Numbered from the stretch's first letter, positions 43,068 to 52,589 are shown. The stretch is 64,000 nucleotides of DNA from Arthrobacter ulcerisalmonis (GCF_900609065.1 NZ_UXAU01000009.1:248001-312000), one strand, 5' to 3'. The notes: generated from the sequence alone by a model not told the origin. Program-made: numbers and translations.

Positions 43068-44663
43068 ATGAATAACGCAATGACAATCCGCCCCACTCTC
43101 ACCGAGGAGGTACTCGGAGAATTCGTCGCTCTTCTCGGACCGGACGGAGTGATCACCGAACCTTCAGCCGTTGACGAATACAAAGACCCCTACTACATTC
43201 CTGACGATGACACATTTACGGCGTCCGCTGTTGTAGTACCGGACAATACCGAACAAGTCCAAGGCATCCTGCGGATTGCCACCCAGTACGGCATCCCCGT
43301 ATGGCCACATTCCCAAGGCCGTAACTATGGTTATGGCGGTCCGTCACCGCGCGTCAGAGGATCGATCCAGATCAGCTTCCGAAAGATGAACCGAGTCCTT
43401 GAAATCAACGAGGAACTTGCCTACGCAGTGGTAGAGCCGGGCGTCCGCTGGTTTGATCTATATGACGCCATCGAGGCCGGGGGATACGCTCTCCAGGTTT
43501 CAGTACCCGACTTAGGATGGGGGAGCGTTATTGGAAACTCCCTCGACAATGGCATGACCTACATGCCATACGGTGCAGACTTCCAGATACTCAATGGGTT
43601 GGAGGTCGTCCTTGCCGACGGGACACTGCTCCGCACCGGGATGGGAGCCATTCCGGAGAACAAAGCATGGCACCTTTACAAGCGGGGATTGGGACCAGCC
43701 CTTGACCCCTTGTTTACCCAGTCCAACCTCGGGATCGTAGTGCGAGCCGGTGTCTGGCTAAAGCGCAAGCCCGAAGGCTACAGTTCGCTGTTCCTGACAC
43801 TTAAGACTGACAAGGATTTGGAAGCCGGGATCGACGCGATTCGTGAATTGCGCTTGGAAGGCATCCTTGAGGGTGTTCCAAGTATGTATACGACCCTGAG
43901 TGCCGCGCCGCAGTTGATGGACACCGACATTCAAGGTCCTGCACTTCTGAGCGAGGAGCAAATACAGGCAATTGCCGACGAAACCGGAGTCGGCCGGTGG
44001 GGTACACGTGCAGCGTTGTGGGGACCGCGGAAGATTGTTGAATACAAACTCGAGCGGATCAAAGAGGTCTGGGGGGCCATCCCGAGGGCGAAAGTCAATC
44101 ATTCTCCGATTTACAGCCCGGAACAGTACAAGGATTTTACCAATTCAGCCGAGCAGATCCAGGCCGGCATTCCCACACTTCAGCTGATCGAAGCTACCCC
44201 GCCGAACATGGGACACATCGGTTTCTCTCCTATCGTCCCTATGGTCGGCACGGAAGTCCGGTACGTCGTCGACCAGATGCGTAAGCGTATCGAAGAGGCC
44301 GGACTGAATTTCCTCGGCGGAGTGATGTCGTTCAATGAACGATCCTGCTGCATCGTAGGAGGAATCCCCTTCGATGTGACAAACAAGGAGGAAGCCGAGC
44401 GCGCGTTCGGCGCCGTTCGCCGTCTGGTCAAGGAAATCGGTGAGTTGGGTTACGGGGAATACAGGGCCCACATCGACTACATGGACGAAGCCCAGGCAAT
44501 CTACTCCTTCAACGACAACGCCTACCGACGGTTCGTGGAAAAGATCAAGAATGCCGTCGACCCCAATGGCATCATCATGCCAGGACGCCACGGGATCTGG
44601 CCGAGCAGCCACTACGCACAACCCGAGGACCAAGGTGGAGCGCGCACACCCTCGCCCAACTGA
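43068..44663 (+). CDS. vanillyl-alcohol-oxidase/eugenol-oxidase-family flavoprotein
   Basis: A 531-residue FAD oxidase from ATG 43068 behind AAAGGAG. An N-terminal PCMH-type FAD domain (GIPVWPHSQGRNYGYGG) is joined to the cap and a C-terminal AVDPNGIIMPGRHGIW. By alignment to VAO and eugenol oxidase all key residues are kept: His383 (NMGHIGFSP), which carries the covalent flavin as VAO His422; Tyr89, Tyr465 and Arg466, which bind the phenolate; Asp148 (VPDLGWG), equivalent to VAO Asp170. The enzyme should oxidise a para-substituted phenol (benzylic alcohol, allyl, alkyl or methyl ether). Followed by an SDR that could process the product. Confidence 0.9.
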   Translation: MNNAMTIRPTLTEEVLGEFVALLGPDGVITEPSAVDEYKDPYYIPDDDTFTASAVVVPDNTEQVQGILRIATQYGIPVWPHSQGRNYGYGGPSPRVRGSIQISFRKMNRVLEINEELAYAVVEPGVRWFDLYDAIEAGGYALQVSVPDLGWGSVIGNSLDNGMTYMPYGADFQILNGLEVVLADGTLLRTGMGAIPENKAWHLYKRGLGPALDPLFTQSNLGIVVRAGVWLKRKPEGYSSLFLTLKTDKDLEAGIDAIRELRLEGILEGVPSMYTTLSAAPQLMDTDIQGPALLSEEQIQAIADETGVGRWGTRAALWGPRKIVEYKLERIKEVWGAIPRAKVNHSPIYSPEQYKDFTNSAEQIQAGIPTLQLIEATPPNMGHIGFSPIVPMVGTEVRYVVDQMRKRIEEAGLNFLGGVMSFNERSCCIVGGIPFDVTNKEEAERAFGAVRRLVKEIGELGYGEYRAHIDYMDEAQAIYSFNDNAYRRFVEKIKNAVDPNGIIMPGRHGIWPSSHYAQPEDQGGARTPSPN

Positions 44664-44702
44664 CCTCGCGCATGACCGCAGAGTTACTGCGGCGCGGACT
44701 CC

Positions 44703-44728
44703 TCAAATGCCTTACCGCATTTGAGGGG
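44703..44728 (+). terminator. hairpin after the oxidase gene
   Basis: CCTCAAATGC and GCATTTGAGG form a perfect 10-bp stem around CTTACC, 40 bases past the oxidase stop. No T run follows. It may end or process the oxidase transcript before the SDR gene. Confidence 0.45.
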
Positions 44729-44825
44729 CCAAGAGCCCGCTGTGGCGACGGAAAATCCGATACATCTATGGCCGCTCACCGACGCTATCGGGTCGGCACC
44801 TCTCCACCACACTCGAAGGAGCATA

Positions 44826-45602
44826 ATGCGTGAACTTGCCAACCAATGCGCGCTAATTACAGGAGCCGGATCGGGAATGGGCCGGGTGGCCGCGCAGGCA
44901 CTGGCCGCGGAAGGAGCCACCGTGGCGGTGCTCGACATTTCCGATGTCGGCGGCCGTGAGACGGTACAACTGATCGAATCAGCAGGAGGATCGGCCACGT
45001 TCTACCGCTTGGACGTGGCCGATCCTGACGCCGTCGCTGAGGTCATCCCTCGGGTTGCCCGGGACCTTGGCGGCCTGCACGTCGTTGTCAATAACGCAGG
45101 CGTCGAGGGAGCGCACGTCAAGCTTGCAGATATCCCGGTGGATGACTACCAACGCGTCATGAACATCGACCTTGCTGGCGTCTTCTACTGTTTGAAAGCC
45201 GAAATTCCGCTGATGCTTGAACATGGTGGCAGCATCATCAACACGGCTTCTGCATCAGGACTCATCGGCGGCTACAACCTCGCAGCTTACACAGCGGCCA
45301 AGCACGGCGTCATAGGTCTGACCAAGGCGGCCGCCATGGACTATGGCACCACCGATCTTCGGATCAATGCGCTCTGCCCGGGTCTGATTGACACGCCTTT
45401 CCTAGCTGAGCTCTCAGAGAACCAGTTGGCACACCTACTATCGGGCACGCCAATGGGCCGCGTGGGCGAACCCTCCGAGATAGCCGATGCAATCGTGTGG
45501 CTGGCCTCGAAGCGCTCTTCATTCGTCCTCGGACATGCCCTATGCGTAGACGGTGGAGCCACACTGGGGGGTAACACCACAAACCTGGCAAACATGGATT
45601 GA
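44826..45602 (+). CDS. SDR-family oxidoreductase
   Basis: A 258-residue SDR from ATG 44826 with GAAGGAG ahead. TGAGSGMG (12-19), NNAG (89-92), Ser142 and Tyr155-x3-Lys159 (YTAAK) are intact; the ending FVLGHALCVDGGATLG is typical of FabG-like enzymes. It is downstream of the VAO-type oxidase and in the same direction. Dehydrogenation of a benzylic or side-chain alcohol produced by that oxidase would be a sensible role. Confidence 0.85.
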   Translation: MRELANQCALITGAGSGMGRVAAQALAAEGATVAVLDISDVGGRETVQLIESAGGSATFYRLDVADPDAVAEVIPRVARDLGGLHVVVNNAGVEGAHVKLADIPVDDYQRVMNIDLAGVFYCLKAEIPLMLEHGGSIINTASASGLIGGYNLAAYTAAKHGVIGLTKAAAMDYGTTDLRINALCPGLIDTPFLAELSENQLAHLLSGTPMGRVGEPSEIADAIVWLASKRSSFVLGHALCVDGGATLGGNTTNLANMD

Positions 45603-45982
45603 AGGACACTTAAACTTTCGGTGTTCCTCGTCGCTGAGTCTCGGAGTTCTAACTGCAACTCCGCGCCTTGAACGCGCGAAGCGACCCCGGTCGCGTGCCG
45701 CGAAAAACCCCGTTCGGGCGTTATCCAGCAGCATGAGATAGCAGTCTGGTTTCCTTGGTCAATGTCGGGAAACGCTTTCGACTCTCTTCAGTGGCGGCCT
45801 AAACAAGACCGCAACCAACTTGCTGCAACTGGATGACACCTCAGGCCGGGCAACTTGAGGACCTCTGCTCCGGCCACGAAGGGCCCTTTCCATCCTCACA
45901 GGTTGACGTCGGCAACCCAATGCATGCATGCGAAGGACCCGACGCCACTTCATTACCGACCCAAATCAGGGAAGAACACATC
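45603..45982. other. intergenic region, no gene seen
   Basis: No supported frame. It separates the SDR from the hydroxyquinol dioxygenase and probably carries the latter's promoter; I see no clear -35/-10 pair and no copy of the presumed GntR site. Confidence 0.35.
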
Positions 45983-46852
45983 ATGGCAACGAATGTCGAT
46001 ATCGAAACCCTCACGGCCGAAGTGCTGCAAAGCTTCTCGAAGACGACGGATCAGCGACTAAAGCAGATCCTCGAAAGCCTGGTGACGCACCTTCATGACT
46101 TCGTGCAGGACATCGCTCCCTCCATCGAAGAGTGGGAGCAAGCAATCGACTTCCTGACCAGGACCGGTATGGCATGCACCGACGTAAGACAAGAATTCAT
46201 CCTCCTCTCAGATGTCCTTGGAGTGTCCATGTTCGTCGAGACGATCAACGGCCATGACACTCCCGAAGCCACCGACTCAACGGTTCTGGGGCCTTTCCAC
46301 ATGGTCGAATCGCCCGTCCGGGCACTCGGCGACGATGTCTCGCCCGAAAGCGAAGGGCCCCGGTGCGTTGTCAGCGGGCGTATCGTCTCGGTTGACGGAA
46401 CCCCTATCGGGAATGCAGTAATCGACATCTGGCAGGCCAACGCGAACGGCTTCTACGACGTTCAACAGCCTGGAGTCCAGAGCGTCGGAAACGGCCGCGC
46501 TCTGCTCCGACCTGAACCGGATGGTCACTTCAACTTTCGCACCGTAATCCCCACCTACTACCCCATCCCTACCGACGGTCCGGTCGGGGAACTGCTCCAC
46601 GCGACCCACAGGCACCCATACCGTCCCGCCCACATCCATTTCCTTGTCACCGCGCCGGGATACAAGGAGCTGACCACCCACATCTTCGTAGGCGGCAGCG
46701 AATACCTCGAATCCGATGCGGTCTTCGCGGTCAAAGACTCCTTAATTAAGGACTTCGCAGATAACTCGAACCTGGAAGACGCCGTACGGTTCGAGGTTCA
46801 AAGCCCGTTCCGGCACGGGCGTTTCGATATCGTCCTGCACCCAGAGTCCTAG
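45983..46852 (+). CDS. intradiol dioxygenase, hydroxyquinol 1,2-dioxygenase type
   Basis: A 289-residue intradiol enzyme from ATG 45983 with AGGGAAG ahead. Fe(III) ligands are Tyr158 (ANGFYDVQ), Tyr193 (TYYPIPTDGPVG), His217 and His219 (YRPAHIHF). The N-terminal helical linker (about 1-100) serves dimerisation, and the PTDGPVGELL segment is characteristic of hydroxyquinol rather than catechol dioxygenases. It would cleave 1,2,4-benzenetriol to maleylacetate, the substrate of the reductase at 25757. It is 20 kb away from that reductase and from the hydroquinone-type dioxygenase, in a separate transcription unit. Confidence 0.9.
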   Translation: MATNVDIETLTAEVLQSFSKTTDQRLKQILESLVTHLHDFVQDIAPSIEEWEQAIDFLTRTGMACTDVRQEFILLSDVLGVSMFVETINGHDTPEATDSTVLGPFHMVESPVRALGDDVSPESEGPRCVVSGRIVSVDGTPIGNAVIDIWQANANGFYDVQQPGVQSVGNGRALLRPEPDGHFNFRTVIPTYYPIPTDGPVGELLHATHRHPYRPAHIHFLVTAPGYKELTTHIFVGGSEYLESDAVFAVKDSLIKDFADNSNLEDAVRFEVQSPFRHGRFDIVLHPES

Positions 46853-46946
46853 GGGAATCTCGGTGCCCGCTTCCATTCTTTTTCGAGGCACCGCCGATGC
46901 GGGTTCGTCTCGGGTTCCGGAGCCCTTGAAGCCGAAAGGAACCATC

Positions 46947-48161
46947 GTGATTAGCAACCCCAAGCCGGAGGCCGCCCGGGCCCCCGGCGCCCGCCCCCTG
47001 GACGGGATCGTCATCGCCGACTTTTCCCGTGTCCTGGCCGGCCCCTACGCCACCATGCTGCTGGCCGATATGGGTGCCGAAGTCATCAAAGTCGAAAGCC
47101 CGGGTGGGGATGACACGCGCTCGTGGTTGCCCCCGGTGCGCCCTGACGGTGTCTCGACGTACTACTCGGCCATCAACCGCAACAAAAAGTCCGTCGTACT
47201 GAACCTGAAGGACGAGGACGACCTCGCTGCCGCCAAAGAGCTCGCCGCCCGCGCCGATGTCATGATCGAAAACTTCAAGCCCGGGGGACTGAAACGGTTC
47301 GGGCTGGACTACAGCTCGGTGCGAGAACGCAACAAGGCGGTCATCTACTGCTCCATCAGCGGATTCGGCACCGCCGAAGGCGCCGCGCTGCCCGGGTATG
47401 ATCTCATCGTTCAGGCCATGTCCGGGCTGATGAGCCTCACCGGAGACCCCAATGGTGAACCCTACCGAGCCGGCATCAGCGTCTTCGACGTCATGGCCGG
47501 GCTGCACTCGACCATCGGCATCCTCGCCGCCCTGCACCACCGCGACCGCACCGGCGAAGGGCAGAACATTGAAACGAGCCTCATGGCATCGGCCATGAGC
47601 GGGCTCGTCAACCAGACCTCCGCCTATGTCGCCGGAAATGTCACACCCTTCAGGATGGGCAACGCCCACCCGAGCCTGTTCCCCTATGAAGCCTTGCCGA
47701 CCAAGGACGATGACCTGATCATCACCGCCGGCAACAACGCCCAGTTCCGTAAACTCTGCGCCGTACTGGACGTTCCCGAACTCGCTGACGATAAACGGTT
47801 CGCCGACAACGCCGACCGGACCAGGCATCGCGAAAAACTCCGCCCCCTGCTGGTGGAACGCCTGAAGACCCGGACCGCCGAAGAATGGTTCGAAAAGCTG
47901 AACGAAGCCGGCGTACCCACCGGGCCCATCAACACCATCAAACAGGGTGTCGAGTACGCCCAGAAACTTGGCCTGCAGCCCGTCGTTCAGGTTGGCGCCG
48001 GGGCCAAAACCGTCCCGGGCGTGCGCAACCCGATCACGTTCTCCGCCACCCCGGCACGATACGAACTGGCACCGCCGGAGCTGGGCGAACACACCGACGA
48101 AATCCGCGCCTGGCTTGCCTCCGCCGCCGTCCCGACCGCCTCAACCCCTGGAGCATCATGA
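46947..48161 (+). CDS. family III CoA-transferase (CaiB/BaiF)
   Basis: A 404-residue CoA-transferase. GTG 46947 is chosen for the AAGGA five bases ahead; a GTG at 46863 has no ribosome site. Family blocks: VIADFSRVLAGPYATMLLAD (22-41), GAEVIKVE (43-50), and the catalytic Asp181 in ISVFDVMAGLHS. It overlaps the citryl-CoA-lyase-like gene by ATGA. Such pairs are thought to activate an acid as its CoA thioester and then cleave or condense it. This is not the type I PcaIJ transferase expected for 3-oxoadipate, so the pair probably acts on something else. Codon use is more strongly C-ending than in neighbours to the left. Confidence 0.85.
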   Translation: MISNPKPEAARAPGARPLDGIVIADFSRVLAGPYATMLLADMGAEVIKVESPGGDDTRSWLPPVRPDGVSTYYSAINRNKKSVVLNLKDEDDLAAAKELAARADVMIENFKPGGLKRFGLDYSSVRERNKAVIYCSISGFGTAEGAALPGYDLIVQAMSGLMSLTGDPNGEPYRAGISVFDVMAGLHSTIGILAALHHRDRTGEGQNIETSLMASAMSGLVNQTSAYVAGNVTPFRMGNAHPSLFPYEALPTKDDDLIITAGNNAQFRKLCAVLDVPELADDKRFADNADRTRHREKLRPLLVERLKTRTAEEWFEKLNEAGVPTGPINTIKQGVEYAQKLGLQPVVQVGAGAKTVPGVRNPITFSATPARYELAPPELGEHTDEIRAWLASAAVPTASTPGAS

Positions 48162-48988
48162 ACCCCACCCTCGAGCAGGAAAAGCTGCAGTTCCCAACCT
48201 CACTGGGAACATCCACCGCCACCGAAATCCGCCTCCTGGGCCAGGACCTCGCCGCAGACCTGATGGGCAAAGTCAGCTTCGGCGAACTCGCCTTCTGGCT
48301 CGTCGCCATGCGGCGCCCCACAGCCGGCGAACTGCGCGTCTTCGAATCGGTGCTGGTGGCCCTTGCCGATCACGGCTTCACCCCCACGGCCATCGCCGCC
48401 CGGCTCACCTACCTCAGCGCCCCGGACTCCCTGCAGGGAGCCATGGCCGCCGGCCTGCTCGGCGGAGGCTCCCGCTTCCTCGGTGTCACCGAAGACTGCG
48501 GCCAATTCCTCGCCGCCACCCTCAAAGCCCATAAAGGGGGCCTCCCGGACACCGACGCCGAATGGGACGACCTGGCCCTGAACGCCATCACCACCCAACG
48601 CGCAGCCGGCAAATTCGTCCCCGGACTGGGCCACCCCAACCACAAGGACGGCGACCCGCGCACCCCGGTGCTGATCGGCATCGCCGAGGAAGAAGGCCTC
48701 CACGGACCGCACCTGCGGCTATTCGAAGCCATCGGCCGGATGAGCGAAAAGGCCCTCGGCCGCAAACTCCCGCTCAACGGCGCCGGTGTCTGCGGCGCCG
48801 CACTGGCCGACCTCGGACTGCCACCCGAGCTGCTCCGCGGATTCGCCCTCCTCGCCCGCGCCGCCGGGTTGCTCGGGCAGATCGCCGAGGAACGCCGCAG
48901 CCCCATCGCCAACGAGATCTACATGGCAGTGGACCGGAACGCCATCTACGTCGACCCAAAGTCACCCACAGCGCCGGACGAAAACTAA
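48158..48988 (+). CDS. citryl-CoA lyase / short citrate-synthase-like protein
   Basis: A 276-residue member of the citrate synthase superfamily, much shorter than true citrate synthases (about 400). Catalytic-type residues are His72 (ADHGF) and His159 (GLGHPNHKDGDPR); the large N-terminal region is absent. Short forms of this kind are annotated as citryl-CoA lyases and split or form a C-C bond in a hydroxyacyl-CoA. Translationally coupled to the CoA-transferase. Together they could remove an acetyl or oxaloacetate-type unit from a CoA ester. Substrate unknown. Confidence 0.8.
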   Translation: MNPTLEQEKLQFPTSLGTSTATEIRLLGQDLAADLMGKVSFGELAFWLVAMRRPTAGELRVFESVLVALADHGFTPTAIAARLTYLSAPDSLQGAMAAGLLGGGSRFLGVTEDCGQFLAATLKAHKGGLPDTDAEWDDLALNAITTQRAAGKFVPGLGHPNHKDGDPRTPVLIGIAEEEGLHGPHLRLFEAIGRMSEKALGRKLPLNGAGVCGAALADLGLPPELLRGFALLARAAGLLGQIAEERRSPIANEIYMAVDRNAIYVDPKSPTAPDEN

Positions 48989-49522
48989 AACCAGCAGGAC
49001 CTGTGCGGGCCGCCACCACCCCCGGACGCTCCCGGAGCAGGCCGGCCGATTGAAGCCGGAAGCTGGGAGCGCGGAACGCCCCCACCCTGCCGCTGTGTGT
49101 CACAAGCGGCATCCTGTTCGCTGGGTGGCTTCAGAATTTTGAGAAGTCTGATCACGCATCGCCGGTACCGTGCTCGTCGTCTGTATCGGGCTCATATTAA
49201 GGGGAGGCCGAGATTGAACACCGCACGGGCTGATGATGAGTCATTTTCCGCTTCTGGCTGGACTCGTGCGGGGTTTAACTGGCATTCACGGTTATTCGTG
49301 AGACGGGAGTTCCCTCCTCCATCCGCGGGATCCGTTCTCCTGGTGGAATCGTCAGAAGACGGCGGGTCGTGCCGGCGTCATTGTTTCTTCCGCATGCCGT
49401 AGGCGGGCTGGCAGTGGGCGCCAAGAGGGCCGCTCCAGCGAAGGCTTTCGGCTGTACGTGTGACCGCTTCCAGGCCAGTGATACGCTCGCCGGAGAGTAT
49501 TCCATGCATCGGATTGAGCTTG
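48989..49522. other. intergenic region, no gene seen
   Basis: No convincing frame on either strand and no clear terminator after the lyase gene. Base composition shifts from the strongly C-ending coding DNA on the left to more mixed DNA. This is the right edge of the catabolic island. Confidence 0.35.
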
Positions 49523-49894
49523 ATGGACGCGAACGATATGAACGACCCGGCACCCGACATAACGATGTCGAGCACGGAAGCCGCAGCTTACCTGAGCGGT
49601 TTAGTCGGTTACGGTGTCAGCGCTGAGGTGCTGGAGAGCCTGAACGCCTTTGGCCGTGGCCCTGTCACTGAGGAACAGGGCCAGAGTTTGGTATATCGCC
49701 GGTCAGCGCTCGATGCGTTTCTCCGAGAAAACGGCGCGGATCCGATGGTTTGGATGGCTGGCGCGTGGCGGACCATCGCGGACCAAGTCGAAGCCGTGAC
49801 CGCAGACCATCCTGAGCTGCAGTCCGAGACATTCGTAGAAAAATTAAGAAATCAGGAAAGCGACGACGGATGGGATGCCGACAAAGCCAGATAA
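49523..49894 (+). CDS. small DNA-binding-like protein, possibly excisionase-related
   Basis: A 123-residue product from ATG 49523 (an ATG at 49538 is also possible). The segment MSSTEAAAYLSGLVGYGVSAEVLESL followed by LVYRRSALDAFLRENG has the form of an excisionase/MerR-type winged helix (T-x-x-E-A-A-x-Y-L ... Y-x-x-S-x-L-D-x-F). The rest is acidic. It converges with, and slightly overlaps, a truncated integrase fragment, which fits a relic of an integrative element. Confidence in the HTH is moderate, in the excisionase role low. Confidence 0.5.
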   Translation: MDANDMNDPAPDITMSSTEAAAYLSGLVGYGVSAEVLESLNAFGRGPVTEEQGQSLVYRRSALDAFLRENGADPMVWMAGAWRTIADQVEAVTADHPELQSETFVEKLRNQESDDGWDADKAR

Positions 49895-50149
49895 GCGGCA
49901 CAATCGCGTGGCCAGGAAGTCATCAATTTCGGCTGGCCGCCATTGCCACGGAAATTCACCCGTGACGCGCTGAAAGCGTTCTAGCAGCTGGCAGCGCTGC
50001 TTGATCGTCTGTATCGTGAGGCCGCGTGCCAGCATCTGTGCCCGCCAGCCATCCAACATGGCAGTGAAGACCCGTTCATCAGCCCTGAACAGCCCAAGGT
50101 CCGGATCCACCAGCATCCGCGGGAGGAAACCCGGAACGGCGCTACTCAT
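49844..50149 (-). pseudogene. tyrosine recombinase/integrase, N-terminal fragment
   Basis: A 101-residue frame whose first 80 residues (for example FRADERVFTAMLDGWRAQML and LTIQTIKQRCQLLERFQRVT, then PWQWRPAEIDDF) are the SAM-like core-binding domain of an actinobacterial phage-type integrase. The catalytic domain with its R-H-R-Y residues is missing; after DDFLA the sequence becomes unrelated and stops. It is a truncated remnant and marks an old integration or deletion point next to the siderophore operon. Confidence 0.65.
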
Positions 50150-50856
50150 AACGACCCCTAAGCCATGGAAACATGCATTAGATGCATGAAACCTACAGCC
50201 ATAAGCGATCCGGGGGCAAAGTCAGCCATTGGCGTGAGGAATGCGCGCCACCGCAAAGCCCGGTTGACCTCTGGAAACGCCTGATTCGTCATGAAACGGG
50301 AGTTCTCGCAGCTACTTCTACTCCCGTGCTTTTTACGCCGATAATGGACCTTACGTCGCGTTGCCGCGCGGTGTACCAAGAAGGCCCTTTCGGCAGTCAT
50401 GACGGCATCTTAGAGCTGGCTTCGAATTCCCTGAAGCAAATCTCATCAGTTTTAACCCAGCAGGGTTCAGGCGCCGCATCTGCCGCACTTTTGCGACAAC
50501 CGATTCAGGGTTGGCCGCGAAATACGCCTCATCCGGGCTGCCGAGGCCGACTCCGAAGTCGATATTCATCACGCCTTCCGTCGCTCCCAATGGCTGGATG
50601 CGGCAGTAGTTCTCCGTTGCCCGGCAGGGGATATCTCGAAGTCACGTTTGGCTAGCCGGGGCGATTATCGTGGCGCGGAACCAGCAAGAGCGGACTGACG
50701 GGAGCAGGCCAAGCTCCGTCGCCCGAGCAAACGTGCCCGGAACTATGGCAGATTCCAAGCCGCTGCGCGAGTCACATGGAACCAGGCGCGGCCTGAATCG
50801 CTGATAACGCGTCATCAACGTCAAATACATCACAGAAGTTTGATTAATAGGTCATC
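50150..50856. other. intergenic region upstream of the siderophore operon
   Basis: Only weak frames are present, such as a minus-strand one at 50351-50590, none with recognisable content. The last 60 bases form the siderophore promoter region. Confidence 0.35.
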
Positions 50857-50875
50857 CTAAGTAAGGCTTGCCTGT
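50857..50875. promoter_or_regulatory. DtxR/IdeR-type iron box
   Basis: CTAAGTAAGGCTTGCCTGT is close to the DtxR consensus TTAGGTTAGGCTAACCTAA, keeping the central AAGGC-TTGCCT symmetry. It sits 38 bases upstream of the desA start, where an iron-loaded repressor would block transcription. Confidence 0.65.
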
Positions 50876-50912
50876 GTTGTTCGTCGAACAGCTCTGACCG
50901 AAAGGATGACCA

Positions 50913-52589
50913 GTGCCGCTGATGCCCCCCCTTGACGCGATCCACCTGGACGACCCGCGCGCCACCGGCGCCCAGCCCAACGCAACCCAGCCCAACGACG
51001 AGCGGCCCAACAGCGCCCAGTCTGGGCAGGACTTTGGATCCAGCGTGGAACTGGCGCTGGGCGCCACCAACCACCTCTTCAACAAACGCAACGCACCCCG
51101 CTACGTTGCCCAGGTGCTGCAGGGTGTCACCGTCGTGGCCACCAAGATTGAGCGCACCACCCAACCGTTCACCGGCGTGGGTCCTGCCGAGATGAAGGCT
51201 CGCGTTGACGCCGTTGACCTGGCAAGCCCCCTCGCGGACACGGCCGCAGCGCTTGAGGAACTCGAATCCGTCTACCTCCGCGATGCTGTCTATTTCCACG
51301 ACAGCAAGTACGCGGCACACCTCAATTGCCCCGTGGTGATCCCCGCCCTCGTGGGTGAGGCAATCCTGTCTGCAGTGAACTCATCCCTCGACACCTGGGA
51401 CCAGAGCGCCGGTGCCACCATGATCGAGCGCCGCCTCATCGACTGGGCTGCTGACCGGCTGCACCTCGGCGCCGACGCCGACGGCATCTTCACGTCCGGC
51501 GGAAGCCAATCCAACCTTCAGGCCCTCCTGATCGCCCGCAACCACGCGGTGGCCGGGCTCCGGCAGGAACCGTCCCGCGCCAACCTCCGCCTCCCGGCGC
51601 TGCTGGATTCGCTCCGGATCTTCACCTCGGAGGACAGCCACTTCAGCATCCAGAAGTCCGCCTCCATGCTGGGCCTGGGGTTCGACGCCGTCATCACCGT
51701 CCCGTGCACCCCTGACCACCGGATGGACCCGACCGCGCTGGCCACCGCCATGGCCGATGCGCATGAAGCAGGCCACACCGCCATGGCGGTCGTGGCCACC
51801 GGCGGCACCACAGATTTCGGCGCCGTGGATCCACTCACCGACCTGGCCGCATTGGCGCGCGCCTACGGCGCCTGGTTCCACGTTGACGCCGCATACGGCG
51901 GCGGTTTGATGGTGTCCGGCCGCTACCGGCACCTCCTGGACGGCACACGCCTGGCCGACTCCGTCACCGTCGACTTCCACAAGACCTTCTTCCAGCCGGT
52001 GAGCTCGAGCGCCCTGCTGGTCCGCGAGAGCACCATGCTCCGCCACATCACCTACTACGCCGATTACTTGAACCCGGAAAGCGCCGCACTGGCAGAGATC
52101 CCCAACCAGGTGGACAAGAGTATCCAGACCACCCGCCGGTTCGACGCGCTGAAGCTGTGGCTGACGCTGCGGATCATGGGCGCCGACGCCATCGGTGCGC
52201 TGTTTGACGAGGCCATCGACCTTGCCGCCCAGGTTGGTTCGCTCTTGGCATCGGATGACGACTTCGAACTGGTGGCAGCGCCCCAGCTGAGCACCCTGGT
52301 GTTCCGCTACCGGCCCGTCGACGCGGACGGCACCCGCCTGAGCGAGGATGCCGCGGACACCCTCAACCCGGCGATCCGCGCCGCCGTCTTCGCCTCGGGC
52401 CAGGCCGTTGTGGCTGGGACCAAGGTGGCTGGCCGGCACTACCTCAAGTTCACCCTCCTCAATGCCGAGGCCACGTTGGAGGACATCAGCGAAATCGTTG
52501 AGCTCCTGCGCCGCACCGGCGCGAGCCTCCTGCCGGCCCAGAATCAGGCCCAGAACCAGGACCACAACCGGAGCGGGGCGGCAGCATGA
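50913..52589 (+). CDS. desA: L-lysine decarboxylase of desferrioxamine biosynthesis (DesA)
   Basis: A 558-residue PLP-dependent group II decarboxylase from GTG 50913 behind AAAGGA. PLP Lys357 is in [11 protein letters not shown], Asp325 in [10 protein letters not shown] and His243 in SEDSHFSIQ. It makes cadaverine from lysine, the first step towards hydroxamate siderophores. The first 40 residues contain a loose Gln/Asn/Pro-rich stretch ([20 protein letters not shown]) unlike the usual N-terminus. Overlaps desB by four bases. An iron box precedes it. Confidence 0.92.
   Translation: MPLMPPLDAIHLDDPRATGAQPNATQPNDERPNSAQSGQDFGSSVELALGATNHLFNKRNAPRYVAQVLQGVTVVATKIERTTQPFTGVGPAEMKARVDAVDLASPLADTAAALEELESVYLRDAVYFHDSKYAAHLNCPVVIPALVGEAILSAVNSSLDTWDQSAGATMIERRLIDWAADRLHLGADADGIFTSGGSQSNLQALLIARNHAVAGLRQEPSRANLRLPALLDSLRIFTSEDSHFSIQKSASMLGLGFDAVITVPCTPDHRMDPTALATAMADAHEAGHTAMAVVATGGTTDFGAVDPLTDLAALARAYGAWFHVDAAYGGGLMVSGRYRHLLDGTRLADSVTVDFHKTFFQPVSSSALLVRESTMLRHITYYADYLNPESAALAEIPNQVDKSIQTTRRFDALKLWLTLRIMGADAIGALFDEAIDLAAQVGSLLASDDDFELVAAPQLSTLVFRYRPVDADGTRLSEDAADTLNPAIRAAVFASGQAVVAGTKVAGRHYLKFTLLNAEATLEDISEIVELLRRTGASLLPAQNQAQNQDHNRSGAAA

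Noticed and set aside
44320..44400. Apparent loss of the flavin-linking His in the VAO-type oxidase (FNERSC where VAO has REMHH)
   Set aside because: Counting residues shows that the covalent His of VAO (422) and eugenol oxidase (390) lies in the G-x-H-x-x-F-S-P segment, which is intact here as NMGHIGFSP (His383).
50351..50590. Minus-strand 79-codon frame upstream of desA
   Set aside because: No ribosome site, no recognisable motif and an Arg/Cys-rich ending; more likely chance.
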